The position numbers and the translations under genes were made by a program. A stretch of 51,038 nucleotides of DNA from Chlamydiota bacterium (GTDB lineage Bacteria > Auribacterota > JACPWU01), in assembly GCA_016178055.1 (NCBI GenBank), contig JACOUC010000066.1:1-51038 (forward strand). Direction: 5' to 3'. Below the pieces are notes generated by a model. It saw only the letters and a program-made list of their open reading frames with translations. It ran no database searches and was not told where the DNA came from. Below, piece by piece: positions 41,285-49,640 of the stretch. How positions within the stretch are numbered: the stretch's first letter is position 1; every line of letters begins with the position of its first letter.

Positions 41285-42043
41285 GTGAAGAAAAATGAAA
41301 CATTGACTCAAAAGTTAAAAGACACCCAAGAAATTGAATTCAAATGGTCTGTTCAATCAACTAAAGATTACAAGATTTTTTTAAATGAAGTTCAAAAACT
41401 AAAAGCTATTTTAGGAACACCGCGTCTTCTTGATATTCATGACTACTATTTAGATACCTCAAACCACATGTTCTCACTGGCAAAAACTTCTTGCCGCCTT
41501 CGAAACGAAAATGAAATATGGGAATTAACCCTTAAAGCCCGAACACAGCTTGAACAGGGATTAGCTCAAAGAAGAGAAAAAACCTATTCCCTTCCCTCTC
41601 CTTCCTCTTTTTCAAATGCCCTACAATACACTCAACAAAAAATTCTTAAAAACTTATTAGGGTCATCTCATCTTAAGAAAAAATTTGAAATCAAGAACGA
41701 ACGCCTCTCTCAAAAATTAACACTTCCTGATCAAACCCAGGGAGAAATCTGTTTTGACCAGGCCCTCTTGATTCATCGAGATCAAAAAATCCCTCTTCAG
41801 GAAATCGAACTAGAATTTTTAAAGGGCAATCTCGCCCACTTTCTTTCCTTTATTAAAAAGATCACACAAAGGACTCAAGCGAGACCTGCCCAAATCTCAA
41901 AAGTAGCAACAGCTCTTAAAAAATTCTCGCTCGACAATCAAAAGATAGATCTTACAAAATCCGCTTTATCCACAAAGACTTTCTCGCAACAAGCTGCCGA
42001 AAAAGTTAAGATGTTTTTGTGTCTAAAGGCTTCTGAGGTTTGA
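41285..42043 (+). CDS. CYTH-domain protein, probable inorganic triphosphatase/polyphosphate-related
   Basis: The ExExK signature of the CYTH fold is EIEFKW (residues 17-22). The tunnel strands include SCRLRNENEIWELTLKAR, QGLAQRREK and IPLQEIELEFLKG. CYTH enzymes hydrolyse tripolyphosphate or bind polyphosphate; the position beside the phosphate regulon fits that. The start is a GTG at 41285. The C-terminal ~35 residues are Lys/Ser-rich. The last 38 nt overlap the convergent zinc-ribbon gene. Confidence 0.85.
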   Translation: MKKNETLTQKLKDTQEIEFKWSVQSTKDYKIFLNEVQKLKAILGTPRLLDIHDYYLDTSNHMFSLAKTSCRLRNENEIWELTLKARTQLEQGLAQRREKTYSLPSPSSFSNALQYTQQKILKNLLGSSHLKKKFEIKNERLSQKLTLPDQTQGEICFDQALLIHRDQKIPLQEIELEFLKGNLAHFLSFIKKITQRTQARPAQISKVATALKKFSLDNQKIDLTKSALSTKTFSQQAAEKVKMFLCLKASEV

Positions 42044-42518
42044 GTTCTTTGGAAATAAACCTCTGTTTATTTTCCTCTTCCTTCAAAAAATATTCGAATA
42101 AATGATGATCGAATGGCTTGTGCTTAGGATTGGGCTTAGTCCCTCGAATTTTTGAAAGGCAATGATAGCAAATCGTAATATTCGGAAGAATCCGATAAAG
42201 AATAAAATCAAAAATGGCTACCACCGCTAAACTTAAACCATAGGTCCAGGGAACAAAACAAGCACCCACAAGAACAATCAAACAACCTGCCTCTTGGGGA
42301 AAATCCCTTTGAACATAAAAATCCTTCTTTTGGCACAGCGGACATTCTTCAAGAAATTTTTCTTTTTTGAGACCTTCACTTACGAAAAGCTTCTTCCCCT
42401 GATGACATTTTCTACAGACAGTCGTTTGAAGAGACTCAAAATGACTCACCTTATTTCGCTTCGAACACAATTCACCTTCACCCACATCATTCTTACAATC
42501 GTAAATTAAGTCCATCAT
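42006..42518 (-). CDS. Zinc-ribbon membrane protein of unknown function
   Basis: Three CxxC pairs are visible (CRKC, CPLC, CYHC). Two hydrophobic stretches (CLIVLVGACFVPWTYGLSLAVVAIFDFILYRILP) place them on a small membrane protein of up to 170 aa. The N-terminal ~30 residues are uncertain. I recognise no family. It follows the polytopic membrane-protein gene by 13 nt in the same direction and probably works with it. Confidence 0.65.
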   Translation of the reverse strand: MMDLIYDCKNDVGEGELCSKRNKVSHFESLQTTVCRKCHQGKKLFVSEGLKKEKFLEECPLCQKKDFYVQRDFPQEAGCLIVLVGACFVPWTYGLSLAVVAIFDFILYRILPNITICYHCLSKIRGTKPNPKHKPFDHHLFEYFLKEEENKQRFISKELKPQKPLDTKTS

Positions 42519-42531
42519 CGCTCCTTAGCTC

Positions 42532-43281
42532 TTAGAATAATAAACCACTGACCTCTGATAAATAACCTGCCATCAATTCTCCCATGAATATCGAAGCCGT
42601 TGTAAAATAAAGAATTCCTGTCGTTGAACGATTCGAATGAATCTTAGAACAGCGATAGGCAAAAACAAGAAAGAAAATGGGAAGAACCCCTCCCCAAAGA
42701 AACCGAGTTAGAAAAAAAATATCTCCTGCACCATTGAGAAGATCCATCCAACTTCCTGTTTTTCTTAAAAACAACATCCCAACCACCTCCATCATTCTAA
42801 AAATGGTCAAGGTTAAAAAAATAAGGCACGCTCGAATTAAATAATGGAACGAAAGACGAGGTCGAATGAGATACCAGTGTCCTAAAATCATAGAGAATAA
42901 AGCAGAACCCATTAATAAAGAACTCATCCATTCATTCAGAAATTGGGAAAAAAAAGCGCTACCTATTTTTCCATCTTCCATGAAAATGAGGGCCAGACTT
43001 CCCCAGATAAAAAGAATTAAAAAAAAGATCGGGATTCTCTCCCATTCTGAGCGTCCTATAAAAAGATAAAAAACGAGCCCTAAAAAAATAAAACTAACAA
43101 AAAACCATCCATGGACAAGGGTTCCTCCCAAAACAAATCCAAGGGATCCCAGAAATAAAGATAGAAAAAGTAAAAGACAAAAAAAACTTTTTCCGATATC
43201 CTGAAATCGAACCATCGAGAGCCATGGAAGAACTCCCACAGATAATTTCATAAAGAAAATACTTAGAGCATGAGTGAGCAT
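42532..43281 (-). CDS. Polytopic membrane protein of unknown function
   Basis: The 249-aa protein is almost entirely hydrophobic, with about 7-8 membrane helices (FFCLLLFLSLFLGSLGFVLGG, GWFFVSFIFLGLVFYLFI, IPIFFLILFIWGSLALIF, and others). Scattered His and Arg occur (GHWYLIRPRLSFHYLIRACL). I see no diagnostic motif. The layout is reminiscent of quinone-linked membrane anchors such as NrfD/DmsC, but that is only a resemblance. It is followed by the zinc-ribbon gene. Confidence 0.65.
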   Translation of the reverse strand: MLTHALSIFFMKLSVGVLPWLSMVRFQDIGKSFFCLLLFLSLFLGSLGFVLGGTLVHGWFFVSFIFLGLVFYLFIGRSEWERIPIFFLILFIWGSLALIFMEDGKIGSAFFSQFLNEWMSSLLMGSALFSMILGHWYLIRPRLSFHYLIRACLIFLTLTIFRMMEVVGMLFLRKTGSWMDLLNGAGDIFFLTRFLWGGVLPIFFLVFAYRCSKIHSNRSTTGILYFTTASIFMGELMAGYLSEVSGLLF

Positions 43282-43290
43282 AAAAACCTA

Positions 43291-43393
43291 GTTTAAAGTT
43301 CAAAGTTTAAAGTGTAAAGTTTGAAGTTTCTAGTAAAATAACCAAAATAAAAAAATAACTCCCCACGCCCCTCTTTAAAAGAAAGAGGGGATG
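43291..43393. repeat. AACTTTGAA words followed by an ACTCCCC...AAGAGGGG hairpin
   Basis: Positions 43291-43330 iterate GTTTAAAGTTCAAAG. Positions 43356-43393 have ATAACTCCCCACGCCCCTCTT pairing with AAAGAGGGG. The latter family recurs at 47496-47532, where it encodes the end of the GT2 protein. The 244-bp gap upstream of ygfZ is thus almost all repeat. Confidence 0.75.
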
Positions 43394-43409
43394 TTAATTG
43401 AGGGTGCCC

Positions 43410-43515
43410 TCCTCTGACGTTACGTCGGAGGAGTTGGTCCCACCACCTCTCGTACGATAGGAGGTAGGTCTGTCTTCAGCGGACCGGCCCGAAGGGCCAA
43501 CGAGAGGTGGTGGGA
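43410..43515. repeat. CCCACCACCT-ended element (copy C) next to a TCCTCTGACG palindrome
   Basis: A palindrome at 43410-43434 (CTCCTCTGACG/CGTCGGAGGAG) abuts an element with ends TCCCACCACCTCTCGT (43438-43453) and ACGAGAGGTGGTGGGA (43500-43515). The interior (GGTCTGTCTTCAGCGGACC, GGCCCGAAGGGCCAA) aligns with copy B in the hydrolase gene. It ends just 10 bp before the ygfZ ATG. Confidence 0.85.
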
Positions 43516-43525
43516 TGGAGGGGTT

Positions 43526-44566
43526 ATGGAAAATATGATACTCAATATGAAACGCCCTGTCCTTTATCCAAAATTTAAAACAATCGGAGCCCATTTTCAA
43601 GAACACCAAGGATGGGATCTTCCCTGTGATTTTGGCTCATTACTCTCAGAATGGGAAGCGGTACGGACCCAAACAGGAATTTTAGATTTTTCCTACCGCG
43701 GAAAAATTCTTGTCACAGGGAAAGATCGCATGAGCTTTCTCCATAGCATGCTCTCCAACGACATTAAAAACCTCGCCATGGGATCCTCGTGTTATGCTAC
43801 CCTCCTAACACCCAAAGGCAAAATTATTTCTGACCTTCATGTTTTTGCTTTGAAGGATCAACATCTCTTAGAACTTGATGAAGCGAATCTTACCAAAGTT
43901 GTCGAACATCTTTCAAAATTTATGATCACAGAAGAGGTGGAACTTAAAAATGCAAGTGATCTATTTGGCATCCTTTCGATTCAAGGGCCTCGGTCAAATG
44001 AAATTGTTCAGAAACTTTCCCTTCATCAATCTTTTTTCTCTCATGAACGCTGTAGCCGGGAGGGCTTTGATCTCATCATCCCGATTGAAAATCTGGAAAA
44101 GGTCTGGGATGAAATTCAATTACAAGAAAAAATACAGCCCATTGGCCTTTCTGCTTATAACATGCTCCGCATCGAATCGGGCATTCCCCTTTTCGGATCT
44201 GAACTCGATGAAGGCATTATTCCCAACGAAGCCAATTTAGAAAAAGCCATCAGTTGGACCAAGGGATGTTATCCAGGACAGGAAATAGTCGCCCGAATTA
44301 AATACAGAGGAGGAATCAAGCGAAATTTATGCGGAATCTTGTTGCACGAAAATTCTCTTCCTCAAAAAAGCGACTCCGTTTTTAGTGGAGATGACGAAAT
44401 TGGCTTTATCACCAGCTCGACTTATTCTCTCCTCATGAAATCCAACATCGCCTTAGCCTTTTTAAAAGTTTCGACAACCCTATCAGACAAGAAAATCGAA
44501 ATTCATCATGGTGAAGAAATTCTGAAGGGAATTGTTCAAATTCTTCCCTTTCAATCTAAAATATAA
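43526..44566 (+). CDS. ygfZ: Folate-binding YgfZ/GcvT-like protein
   Basis: YgfZ proteins bind tetrahydrofolate and help assemble or repair certain Fe-S enzymes, including MiaB-type radical SAM proteins. The diagnostic motif KGCYPGQEIVARIKYRGG (about residues 249-266) contains the conserved Cys and Arg. GKILVTGKDRMSFLHSMLSNDIKNL is the N-terminal GcvT-like segment. At 346 aa it is full length. A second Met at residue 8 is an alternative start. The methyltransferase gene follows 24 nt later. Confidence 0.92.
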   Translation: MENMILNMKRPVLYPKFKTIGAHFQEHQGWDLPCDFGSLLSEWEAVRTQTGILDFSYRGKILVTGKDRMSFLHSMLSNDIKNLAMGSSCYATLLTPKGKIISDLHVFALKDQHLLELDEANLTKVVEHLSKFMITEEVELKNASDLFGILSIQGPRSNEIVQKLSLHQSFFSHERCSREGFDLIIPIENLEKVWDEIQLQEKIQPIGLSAYNMLRIESGIPLFGSELDEGIIPNEANLEKAISWTKGCYPGQEIVARIKYRGGIKRNLCGILLHENSLPQKSDSVFSGDDEIGFITSSTYSLLMKSNIALAFLKVSTTLSDKKIEIHHGEEILKGIVQILPFQSKI

Positions 44567-44590
44567 AGCAAAAAATTCAATGGAGTCCCC

Positions 44591-45208
44591 ATGAAATATC
44601 CCGTACTGAAAAATAGAATGGACGCGATCAGGCCCTTGATCCAAGAAAAATCAGTGCTTGACCTCGGCTGCGTTGACCATGATCTCAAGCAATTAAAGGG
44701 GACATGGCTTCATCGGGAATTGATTCAATCCGCCAGAAAGGTTTTAGGAGTCGACTCCCTCCCCGAAGCTGTTCAAAAATTAAAAGAAATGGGCTTCAAT
44801 ACCGTCTGCCAGAATGTCGAAGAACTGGATCTTCATGAAAAATTTGATGTCGCCATTGCAGGAGAAATCATTGAACACCTGAATAATCCCGGCAGATTTT
44901 TAAGCGCCATCCATCGCCATCTTCAGGATCAAGGCCAACTCATCCTTACAACCCCCAACCCCTTTTCCATCGCCCAATTTTTCAAAATCATCAAGCATCA
45001 TCAGATCAAGGTAAACACTGAACACACCACATGGTTTGATCCCCAAACCCTGCAAGTTCTTCTCAAAAATCATCATTTTAAAGTTCAAAAAATTTACTGG
45101 CTCCACGACTTCAAACGATTTTACTGGCGATCTTTATTTGCAAGACTCCGACCGTATTTTCATGACGGGTTTTTAATCATCGCTGAAAAGGGGATTATAT
45201 CTTCTTAA
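44591..45208 (+). CDS. Class I SAM-dependent methyltransferase
   Basis: Motif I SVLDLGCVDHDL (residues 20-31), the acidic loop LGVDSLPEAV, the motif IAGEIIEHLNNPGRFL and the post-II strand LILTTPNPFS describe a UbiG/methyltransferase type 11 fold of 205 aa. The substrate cannot be told. Its end overlaps the convergent thiamine-diphosphate enzyme gene by 14 nt. Confidence 0.87.
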   Translation: MKYPVLKNRMDAIRPLIQEKSVLDLGCVDHDLKQLKGTWLHRELIQSARKVLGVDSLPEAVQKLKEMGFNTVCQNVEELDLHEKFDVAIAGEIIEHLNNPGRFLSAIHRHLQDQGQLILTTPNPFSIAQFFKIIKHHQIKVNTEHTTWFDPQTLQVLLKNHHFKVQKIYWLHDFKRFYWRSLFARLRPYFHDGFLIIAEKGIISS

Positions 45209-46850
45209 ACATTTTTTTCCCAATGCGCTCCATCGCTGGGGAATGATCCTGACGATCAATTTGAATATTGAGAATTGAAAAGTTTTCTTTTTCAGCCAAT
45301 GAAAGAGAAAGGGCCTTAACCAGTTCCCCTTCCTTTTTCACCACAAACCCCTTTCCTCTCCCTAGAATTCTTGGGATTTCATGATATTTCCAATTCACAA
45401 TGTCATTGTATGAATGATTGGCCTGTTCAATCACACGCTCAGTCCCATATCCTTCATTGTTTAAAACCAACACAATGGGATTTAACTTTAATCGAATCAT
45501 GGTTGAAAGCTCTAATCCTGTCATCTGAAAAGCACCATCCCCCACAATCACAATGGGTCTGAGTTGCGACTTTGCCAATTGAGCCCCCAAAGCAGCTGGC
45601 ACAGCAAATCCCATGGAGGTGTAATAGGCCGGACTCAAAAATTCTGTCCTCTTATGAATGGTTAAATCAAGCGCTCCAAAAAGGGAATCCCCAATATCGG
45701 CAATGACGACCATGTTGTCATCTAAAATAGTATCTAGGTATTGAAACAATCGCTTGAGACAGACGAGTTCATTCGGGCGAACTTTAAATTTGATTTCTTC
45801 AGATAATTTTTCATTAATTCTTGGGGTTTTCCTCTTTTGAATTTTGGCACGGACCAATCCTTTCATAAAATCATCAAAGGTGACCTCTTCAAACCGATGA
45901 TATCGAATAAGAATTTTCTCTGACGTTGCATATATCGATCGAGCAGGATCCAAGCGAGCTGTAAAAATCCCAAGATTAATATCGGTTAAAAAAGCTCCCA
46001 ACATGATTAAGCAGTCAGAACTCTCAACCGCATAGCGAACCTCTTCTCGACCAATGGCCCCCTCATAAACGCCAAGATACAAAGGATGGACTTCACTGAT
46101 CACCGATTTTCCCAAGGCGGTTGAGGCTACTGGAATTCCGGTTCTCTCAACCAATCGAATCAGTTCATTCTGAAGACCAAAACGATGAACCTCCACATCC
46201 GCCAGAATGACAGGATTTTTGCTCCCATTAATCATTTTGACCGCTTCATCAAGCGATTCTCTCAAGGCCTCTGGCCGACTTAACTCCTTAACTCTTGACG
46301 ATTGATGATGATAAGGGCTCACAACATCCGTCATGTCGCGGGGAAGCTCAATATAAACCGGCCGCTTGTAGCGCAGCGCTGTATCCAGCACTCGATCAAT
46401 CTCCTGAAAAGCGGTCAGGGGATGACTTAAAACTGTCGAGGCCACGGTTAAATGATCAAAAATATCTTTTTGTGTGGTGAACTCTCGCACGCGATGATGA
46501 AGCAAGGGATTTTTTTCTCTCTCCTTCATCCCCGGTGCTCCACTGATCACAACCACAGGAGACTTTTCAGCATAGGCCCCCGCAATGGGGTTCGCCACAT
46601 TAAGGCCTCCAACGCAATACGTCACACACAAGGCCCCAAGTCCATTGAGCCGAGCATAAGCATCTGCTGCAAAGCCTGCAGAATCCTCTCTGGTAGTCAC
46701 GACCGGAATGATTTTACTTTTTTCGATGAGAGAATAAAAACGAAGAATATAATCTCCTGGAATGCCAAAAATATGGCGAATACCCAGTTCGTAGAGGCGT
46801 TTGAGCAAATATTGACCCATCGAAATGTGTTTTTTCATTTCCCTCCACAT
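45195..46850 (-). CDS. Thiamine-diphosphate-dependent decarboxylase, indolepyruvate/pyruvate decarboxylase family
   Basis: The catalytic Glu is in TTREDSAGFAADAYARLNG and an HH pair in PLLHHRVREFTTQ. The ThDP-binding segment GDGAFQMTGLELSTMIRLKLNPIVLVLNNEGYGTER is very close to that of indolepyruvate and pyruvate decarboxylases. The 551-aa length fits. The substrate is therefore a 2-keto acid, giving an aldehyde. Despite the trp operon in this window, no direct link is shown. It is the last gene of a short minus-strand run after the broken epimerase. Confidence 0.88.
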   Translation of the reverse strand: MWREMKKHISMGQYLLKRLYELGIRHIFGIPGDYILRFYSLIEKSKIIPVVTTREDSAGFAADAYARLNGLGALCVTYCVGGLNVANPIAGAYAEKSPVVVISGAPGMKEREKNPLLHHRVREFTTQKDIFDHLTVASTVLSHPLTAFQEIDRVLDTALRYKRPVYIELPRDMTDVVSPYHHQSSRVKELSRPEALRESLDEAVKMINGSKNPVILADVEVHRFGLQNELIRLVERTGIPVASTALGKSVISEVHPLYLGVYEGAIGREEVRYAVESSDCLIMLGAFLTDINLGIFTARLDPARSIYATSEKILIRYHRFEEVTFDDFMKGLVRAKIQKRKTPRINEKLSEEIKFKVRPNELVCLKRLFQYLDTILDDNMVVIADIGDSLFGALDLTIHKRTEFLSPAYYTSMGFAVPAALGAQLAKSQLRPIVIVGDGAFQMTGLELSTMIRLKLNPIVLVLNNEGYGTERVIEQANHSYNDIVNWKYHEIPRILGRGKGFVVKKEGELVKALSLSLAEKENFSILNIQIDRQDHSPAMERIGKKMFKKI

Positions 46851-46860
46851 TTCTATTGTA

Positions 46861-47385
46861 TCACAAAGCCCCTTTCATTTGAAAATACGCAATCACTTTT
46901 TGAATCATTTCATCCAAGGAGGTTGTCGGCTGAAATCCAATTTGTTTCTTAATCTTAGAAATATCTGGAACTCTTCTTTGCATGTCCTCAAATCCTTCAC
47001 CGTAAGCTTCTTCGTAAGAGAAAAACTCAATTTTAGAAGAACTTTGAGTACTACGAATGAAATGAGCCGCCTCTAAAACCTTTTCCGTTCCCCGAATATT
47101 GGTATCAATGGTTCGAACAGGACTTTCTACAATCAGGCGAACGCCGACCGCAGCCGCCAAGTGATACACAACATCACAATGATCCATCCACTCATGAAGA
47201 AGAGAATCGTTCATAATGGTATCAATCACATAATGAAAATTTTTATGGGTTTTAAGATGTTGAATATTCTCAATACTTCCCGTCGATAGATCATCCATCA
47301 CATCAACATGATGACCCTCTCGAAGAAGAGCCTCTGCCAAATGAGAACCGATAAAACCCGCACCCCCCGTGATCAATGCCTTCAT
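46861..47385 (-). pseudogene. NAD-dependent sugar epimerase/dehydratase with in-frame internal deletion
   Basis: The N-terminus is a normal extended-SDR protein (MKALITGGAGFIGSHLAEALLREGH, VYHLAAAVGV, NIRGTEKVLEAA). The C-terminus is also normal (KIEFFSYEEAYGEGFEDMQRRVPDISKIKKQIGFQPTT). They are joined directly at about residue 117, skipping roughly 120-140 residues that should hold the Ser/Thr-YxxxK active site and the central substrate domain. The frame is intact at 174 aa. The product cannot be an active epimerase. I use the ATG at 47385 (AAAGGGG 8 nt upstream). Confidence 0.85.
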
Positions 47386-47455
47386 GAAATACCCCTTTGT
47401 AACCCCTCCATCTCCCATTAATGGTTTCCGTCTCTCAACTCCAACCACTTCCTCG

Positions 47456-47532
47456 TCCACCCGCAAGCGGGTACCCGGACTCGGTCGTAAGGGGAGAGCT
47501 CCCCTCTTATTTAAGAGGGGCTGGGGGAGTTA
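47456..47532. repeat. Palindromic repeats at the GT2 3' end
   Basis: CACCCGCAAGCGGGTACCC is followed by AGCTCCCCTCTTATTTAAGAGGGGCTGGGGGAGTTAT (about 47496-47532). The second part is the same family as 43356-43393 and encodes the C-terminal KITPPAPLK and stop of the glycosyltransferase. Confidence 0.75.
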
Positions 47533-48292
47533 TTTTTTTGCTGAAATTTTCAAATATTCTAAATCGGCACAACCTAAATTTTTGAAGCCCATATTGCATC
47601 AGCGTCCATAAAGTTTTAAAACCATAGAGCACACTTTTTCTAAAATTAATGGACGAGGCTTCTTTCATATACCGCACCGGAACGGGAATATCTCCAATTC
47701 GAAAACCAAAGAAGACGCATTGCGCTAAAAATTGAGCATCAAAGGCATAATCATTCGCATTATTCTGAAAGGGAATAGTTTCTAAGACTTTCCGCGTATA
47801 GGCCCGTAAACCACTGTGCCCATCCCCCATATTCTGTCCCAAAACAAGATTTGCAATAAGGGTCAAAAACCGATTGGCAAGATACTTATAGACGGGCATT
47901 CCTCCCCGCAATGTCTCTCGACGTGTTCGAATGCGGTTTCCAAGAACGACATCACAAACACCTGTTTGAAGAAATCCTGTGATATAGGGAACCAACCGGC
48001 TGTCATATTGATCATCGGGATGAATCATCACCACCACATCCGCTCCTCGCTTGAGCGCCTCCTGGTAACACGTCTTTTGATTTCCTCCATAGCCCCTATT
48101 TTTTGAATGAGTGATCACCGTCAACCCTAGATTTCTTGCAATCTCAACGGTCTTATCCCCACTTGCATCATCCACCAAAATAACTTCTGAATAACATCCT
48201 TTAGGAATATCCCGATAAGTTTTTTTAAGCGTTTTCTCGGCGTGATAAGCGGGCATGACAATGATGACTTTAGACACTCTACAACCTTTCAT
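47507..48292 (-). CDS. Family 2 glycosyltransferase (dolichyl/undecaprenyl-phosphate sugar synthase-like)
   Basis: GT-A fold with VIIVMPAYHAEKTLKKTY, the first acidic motif VILVDDASGDKT, the metal-binding IHPDDQYDS, and GDGHSGLRAYTRKVLE, like DPM1/YfdH-type transferases. No C-terminal membrane helices are seen. Two starts are possible: the ATG at 48292, or a GTG at 48277 which has AAAGG 7 nt upstream. The last residues KITPPAPLK are encoded by a hairpin repeat. It precedes the deleted epimerase gene, suggesting a former sugar-modification locus. Confidence 0.9.
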   Translation of the reverse strand: MKGCRVSKVIIVMPAYHAEKTLKKTYRDIPKGCYSEVILVDDASGDKTVEIARNLGLTVITHSKNRGYGGNQKTCYQEALKRGADVVVMIHPDDQYDSRLVPYITGFLQTGVCDVVLGNRIRTRRETLRGGMPVYKYLANRFLTLIANLVLGQNMGDGHSGLRAYTRKVLETIPFQNNANDYAFDAQFLAQCVFFGFRIGDIPVPVRYMKEASSINFRKSVLYGFKTLWTLMQYGLQKFRLCRFRIFENFSKKITPPAPLK

Positions 48293-48293
48293 T

Positions 48294-48424
48294 CTAAATC
48301 CAAAATTCGAAAATCAAAATGCAAAATGACAAACTAAAATTCAAAATTTTTCTATGCCACTGAAAATGGGGATATTTTGGATTTTGATATGTCATTTTGA
48401 TTTTTGAATTTTGATTTTTTGGAT
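48294..48424. repeat. Long hairpin of AAAATCAAAATGCAAAATGACAAA words between mnmA and GT2
   Basis: Left arm about 48296-48346 and right arm about 48370-48424 are complementary word strings. The loop TCTATGCCACTGAAAATGGG resembles the loop of the next hairpin (49500-49640). The right arm ends at the mnmA stop codon. Confidence 0.85.
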
Positions 48425-49492
48425 TTACTGAATAAATCCTCCCCCCAACACTTGATCCCCGTCATAAAAAACAGCCGCCTGGCCAGGCGTTACTGCTTTT
48501 TCAGGCTCAATCAATTGAACACGGGCTCGCTTCCCCTCTAAAAAAGAGAGACGGGCTTTGGCCCCTTCATGCATGCTGCGAATTTTTACGGTGCACTCCA
48601 CAGAATCTATCGATTTTCGATTCGAAATCCAGTGTGTATCTTCTGTAAAAAACTCTGAAGAATAAAGATCACTTTCCTCTCCAACAATCACCGTATTGGT
48701 TTTTCCTTCTAAAGCGACGACATACGCCGGACGTCCAAAAGCAATACCGAGGCCCTTTCGCTGGCCAATTGTAAAATTTTGAACCCCTTCATGCGTTCCA
48801 ATGACATTTCCAGAAATATCCTTCATCACCCCTTTTTCAAACTGATCTGGAACAGCCTTTTTCAAAAAATTGACATATCTTCCATCCGGAACAAAACAAA
48901 TTTCCTGGCTATCGGATTTATCAAAAATCTTAAGCCCTGCTTTTTTGGCTAATTCTCGACTTTTAGATTTTGTCATATTTCCTAAAGGAAAACAGAGCTT
49001 CGAAAGTTTTTCCTGAGTGAGGGTATAAAGAAAATAGGATTGATCTTTTCTTAAATCTTTTCCCTTACGCAAAATATATTCTCCGTTTTTTTCTTCTACA
49101 TTCGCATAATGCCCTGTCGCTAATTTCCAAGCGCCTAATTTTTCAGCAAATTCAAGCATACTTCCAAATTTTAATTTTCGATTACACACCACACAAGGAT
49201 TGGGTGTTCTTCCCTCTCGATATTCATTGCAAAAATAATCAATGACATTTTCCTGAAAAGCCTCCTTATGATCAATCACATAAAAAGGAATACCCAATTG
49301 ATAGGCGACAGACCGGCCATCCTCCACCGCCCGAGGCCCGCAGCAGGCATGCTCACCCGCCTGGGAACAATCCCCGAGCCAGACTTTAAGGGTGATCCCA
49401 ATCACCTCATACCCTTGTTCTTTTAATAGAAGGGCAGCCACACTGGAATCCACTCCACCGCTCATGCCGACGACAACTCTTTTAGAAGACAT
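48425..49492 (-). CDS. mnmA: tRNA-specific 2-thiouridylase
   Basis: MnmA adds sulfur to U34 of tRNA-Lys, -Glu and -Gln. The PP-loop VGMSGGVDSSVAA is at residues 8-20. The catalytic cysteines are in TPNPCVVCNRKLKFG and SQEICFVPDG. GQRKGLGIAFGRPAYV belongs to the central domain. At 355 aa it is typical. The cysteine desulfurase gene lies immediately upstream in the same direction, which supplies the sulfur. Confidence 0.97.
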   Translation of the reverse strand: MSSKRVVVGMSGGVDSSVAALLLKEQGYEVIGITLKVWLGDCSQAGEHACCGPRAVEDGRSVAYQLGIPFYVIDHKEAFQENVIDYFCNEYREGRTPNPCVVCNRKLKFGSMLEFAEKLGAWKLATGHYANVEEKNGEYILRKGKDLRKDQSYFLYTLTQEKLSKLCFPLGNMTKSKSRELAKKAGLKIFDKSDSQEICFVPDGRYVNFLKKAVPDQFEKGVMKDISGNVIGTHEGVQNFTIGQRKGLGIAFGRPAYVVALEGKTNTVIVGEESDLYSSEFFTEDTHWISNRKSIDSVECTVKIRSMHEGAKARLSFLEGKRARVQLIEPEKAVTPGQAAVFYDGDQVLGGGFIQ

Positions 49493-49499
49493 ATTTCAA

Positions 49500-49640
49500 A
49501 ACCCTTCGCTTAAATTAAAAATTCAAATATCAAAAATCAAAATGACAGATTAAAGTCTAAAATGTATCTATGTTGAGTCCTGTGAAAAATTTTGATTTTT
49601 GATTTGTCATTTTGACATTTGATCTTTGATATTTGATTCC
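49500..49640. repeat. Long hairpin of TCAAATATCAAAAATCAAAATGACA words between nifS and mnmA
   Basis: Left arm about 49513-49562 and right arm about 49590-49640 are complementary. The loop starts TCTATGTTGAGTCCTGTGAAA. The right arm encodes the last residues (NIKDQMSK) and stop codon of the desulfurase. Confidence 0.85.

Noticed and set aside
45195-46850. Indole-3-acetic acid pathway linked to the trp operon
   Set aside because: The enzyme family fits, but the genes are 28 kb apart and substrate specificity cannot be read from the sequence.
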